This document shows, piece after piece, positions 5,267-5,804 of a DNA stretch of 5,804 bases. Positions within the stretch are counted from its first letter, which is position 1; each line of letters opens with the position of its first letter. A model generated the notes under the pieces. That model saw only the letters and a program-made list of their open reading frames with translations, was not told where the DNA came from and searched no databases. This DNA comes from Phyllobacteriaceae bacterium (GTDB taxonomy: Bacteria; Pseudomonadota; Alphaproteobacteria; Rhizobiales; Ancalomicrobiaceae): the NCBI GenBank assembly GCA_012517025.1, contig JAAYVT010000001.1, positions 1-5,804 of the forward strand, read 5' to 3'. The translations under genes were made by a program, and so were the position numbers.

Positions 5267-5804
5267 ATGACGAGGAAGAAGGGTGGCGAGGTCATCGCCG
5301 AATATCTTGTCGAACAGAAGGTGCCGTTCGTCTTCGGCATCTGCGGTCACGGCAACGTCGGAATTCTCGACGCTCTTCACGGCGTGCGCGATCGGGTCAG
5401 ACTGATCTCACCGCGTCACGAACAGGCCGCCGGCCACATGGCCGACGCCTATTTCCGCGTGAAGCATCGGCCGGTGGCGACGCTGACCTCGACCGGGCCG
5501 GGGTCGGCCAACATGGTGATGCCACTCGTCACGGCGCTGTCGGATTCGTCCGCGTTCCTGGCGATCACCGCCGACGTGCCGACGTCGCAGGCCAATCGCG
5601 GCCCGTTCCAAGAACTCTACGCGCACAATCAGGCCGACTTCGCGCAGGTGCTGCGTCCGGTCGTCAAACGCTCGTTCCAGCCGAGCCGGGTCGACATGCT
5701 GCCGTTGGCGCTCCGGCAGGCCTTCGACACGATGGTCACCGGACGGCCCGGCCCGGTGAACCTCGACATCCCCTACAACGTGTTCCAGGAGGAGGACGAG
5801 GTCA
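5267..5804 (+). CDS. Thiamine-diphosphate-dependent enzyme, N-terminal part (cut by window end)
   Basis: The first 179 codons of a gene that runs off the window are visible, about one third of the usual 550-600 residues. They form the N-terminal TPP-binding (Pyr) domain of the acetolactate synthase / 2-oxo acid decarboxylase superfamily. Landmarks are VFGICGHGNVG (22-32), RHEQAAGHMADAY (50-62) with the cofactor-activating glutamate E52, TSTGPGSANMV, and the domain-ending GRPGPVNLDIPYNVF. Retention of E52 argues against glyoxylate carboligase, which has valine there. The FGI-GHGNV wording recalls the myo-inositol enzyme IolD, but the rest reads more like acetolactate synthase-type decarboxylases. 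The start at 5267 follows a strong AGGAGGT (5250-5256) by ten bases. Being 30 bases behind the aldehyde dehydrogenase suggests cotranscription and a decarboxylation-then-oxidation pair. The C-terminal cofactor domain, with the GDG...NN motif, lies outside, so reaction and substrate stay open. Confidence 0.85.
   Translation, partial: MTRKKGGEVIAEYLVEQKVPFVFGICGHGNVGILDALHGVRDRVRLISPRHEQAAGHMADAYFRVKHRPVATLTSTGPGSANMVMPLVTALSDSSAFLAITADVPTSQANRGPFQELYAHNQADFAQVLRPVVKRSFQPSRVDMLPLALRQAFDTMVTGRPGPVNLDIPYNVFQEEDEV

Noticed and set aside
3725..5380. Very long minus-strand open frame (551 codons) opposite the aldehyde dehydrogenase
   Set aside because: It is the mirror of a clear aldehyde dehydrogenase. 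Its product is Arg/Asp/Gly/His-rich without a family pattern, as expected for the antisense of GC-rich coding DNA.
5267..5804. Naming the TPP enzyme glyoxylate carboligase because of the allantoin-like neighbourhood
   Set aside because: Glyoxylate carboligase has valine in place of the cofactor-activating glutamate (RHVEG). Here the glutamate is kept (RHEQA), and other motifs differ.

Overview
The DNA is very GC-rich and its codons strongly favour G or C in the third position. Gene density is high and the two LysR-type regulators are typical of soil or plant-associated proteobacteria, so an alphaproteobacterium (perhaps Hyphomicrobiales) is the best guess. This rests on composition and protein style only. 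No RNA gene, mobile element, CRISPR array or integration mark was seen.

Left block (1-2332, all plus strand). The window opens inside a carbamate kinase gene of which only the last 105 codons are present. Thirty bases later comes a DUF2877 protein resembling E. coli AllH (YlbF), a subunit of oxamate carbamoyltransferase. After a 136-base gap comes a LysR-type regulator that closely resembles E. coli AllS, the activator of allantoin catabolism. Together they suggest the 3' end of an oxalurate/carbamoyl-phosphate module. The transferase would split a ureido acid such as oxalurate to oxamate plus carbamoyl phosphate, and carbamate kinase would recover ATP, ammonia and CO2. The partner subunits (FdrA/AllF and YlbE/AllG) would be expected upstream of the window.

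Middle (2333-3739). A 282-base gene-free stretch separates two convergent genes. It is followed by a minus-strand LysR regulator of the Nac-like type. Its promoter region is relatively AT-rich and holds two nearby dyads, one matching the ATA-N9-TAT pattern known for Nac, plus a good -35 hexamer for the regulator itself.

Right block (3782-5804, plus strand). Divergent from the Nac-like regulator are an NAD(P)-type aldehyde dehydrogenase and, 30 bases later, a thiamine-diphosphate enzyme cut by the window end. They look like a two-gene operon under the divergent regulator. A plausible job is decarboxylation or cleavage of a 2-oxo acid (or cyclic dione) to an aldehyde, then oxidation to the acid. 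The substrate cannot be read from the sequence. The two blocks may share a nitrogen-scavenging theme, but that link is inference.
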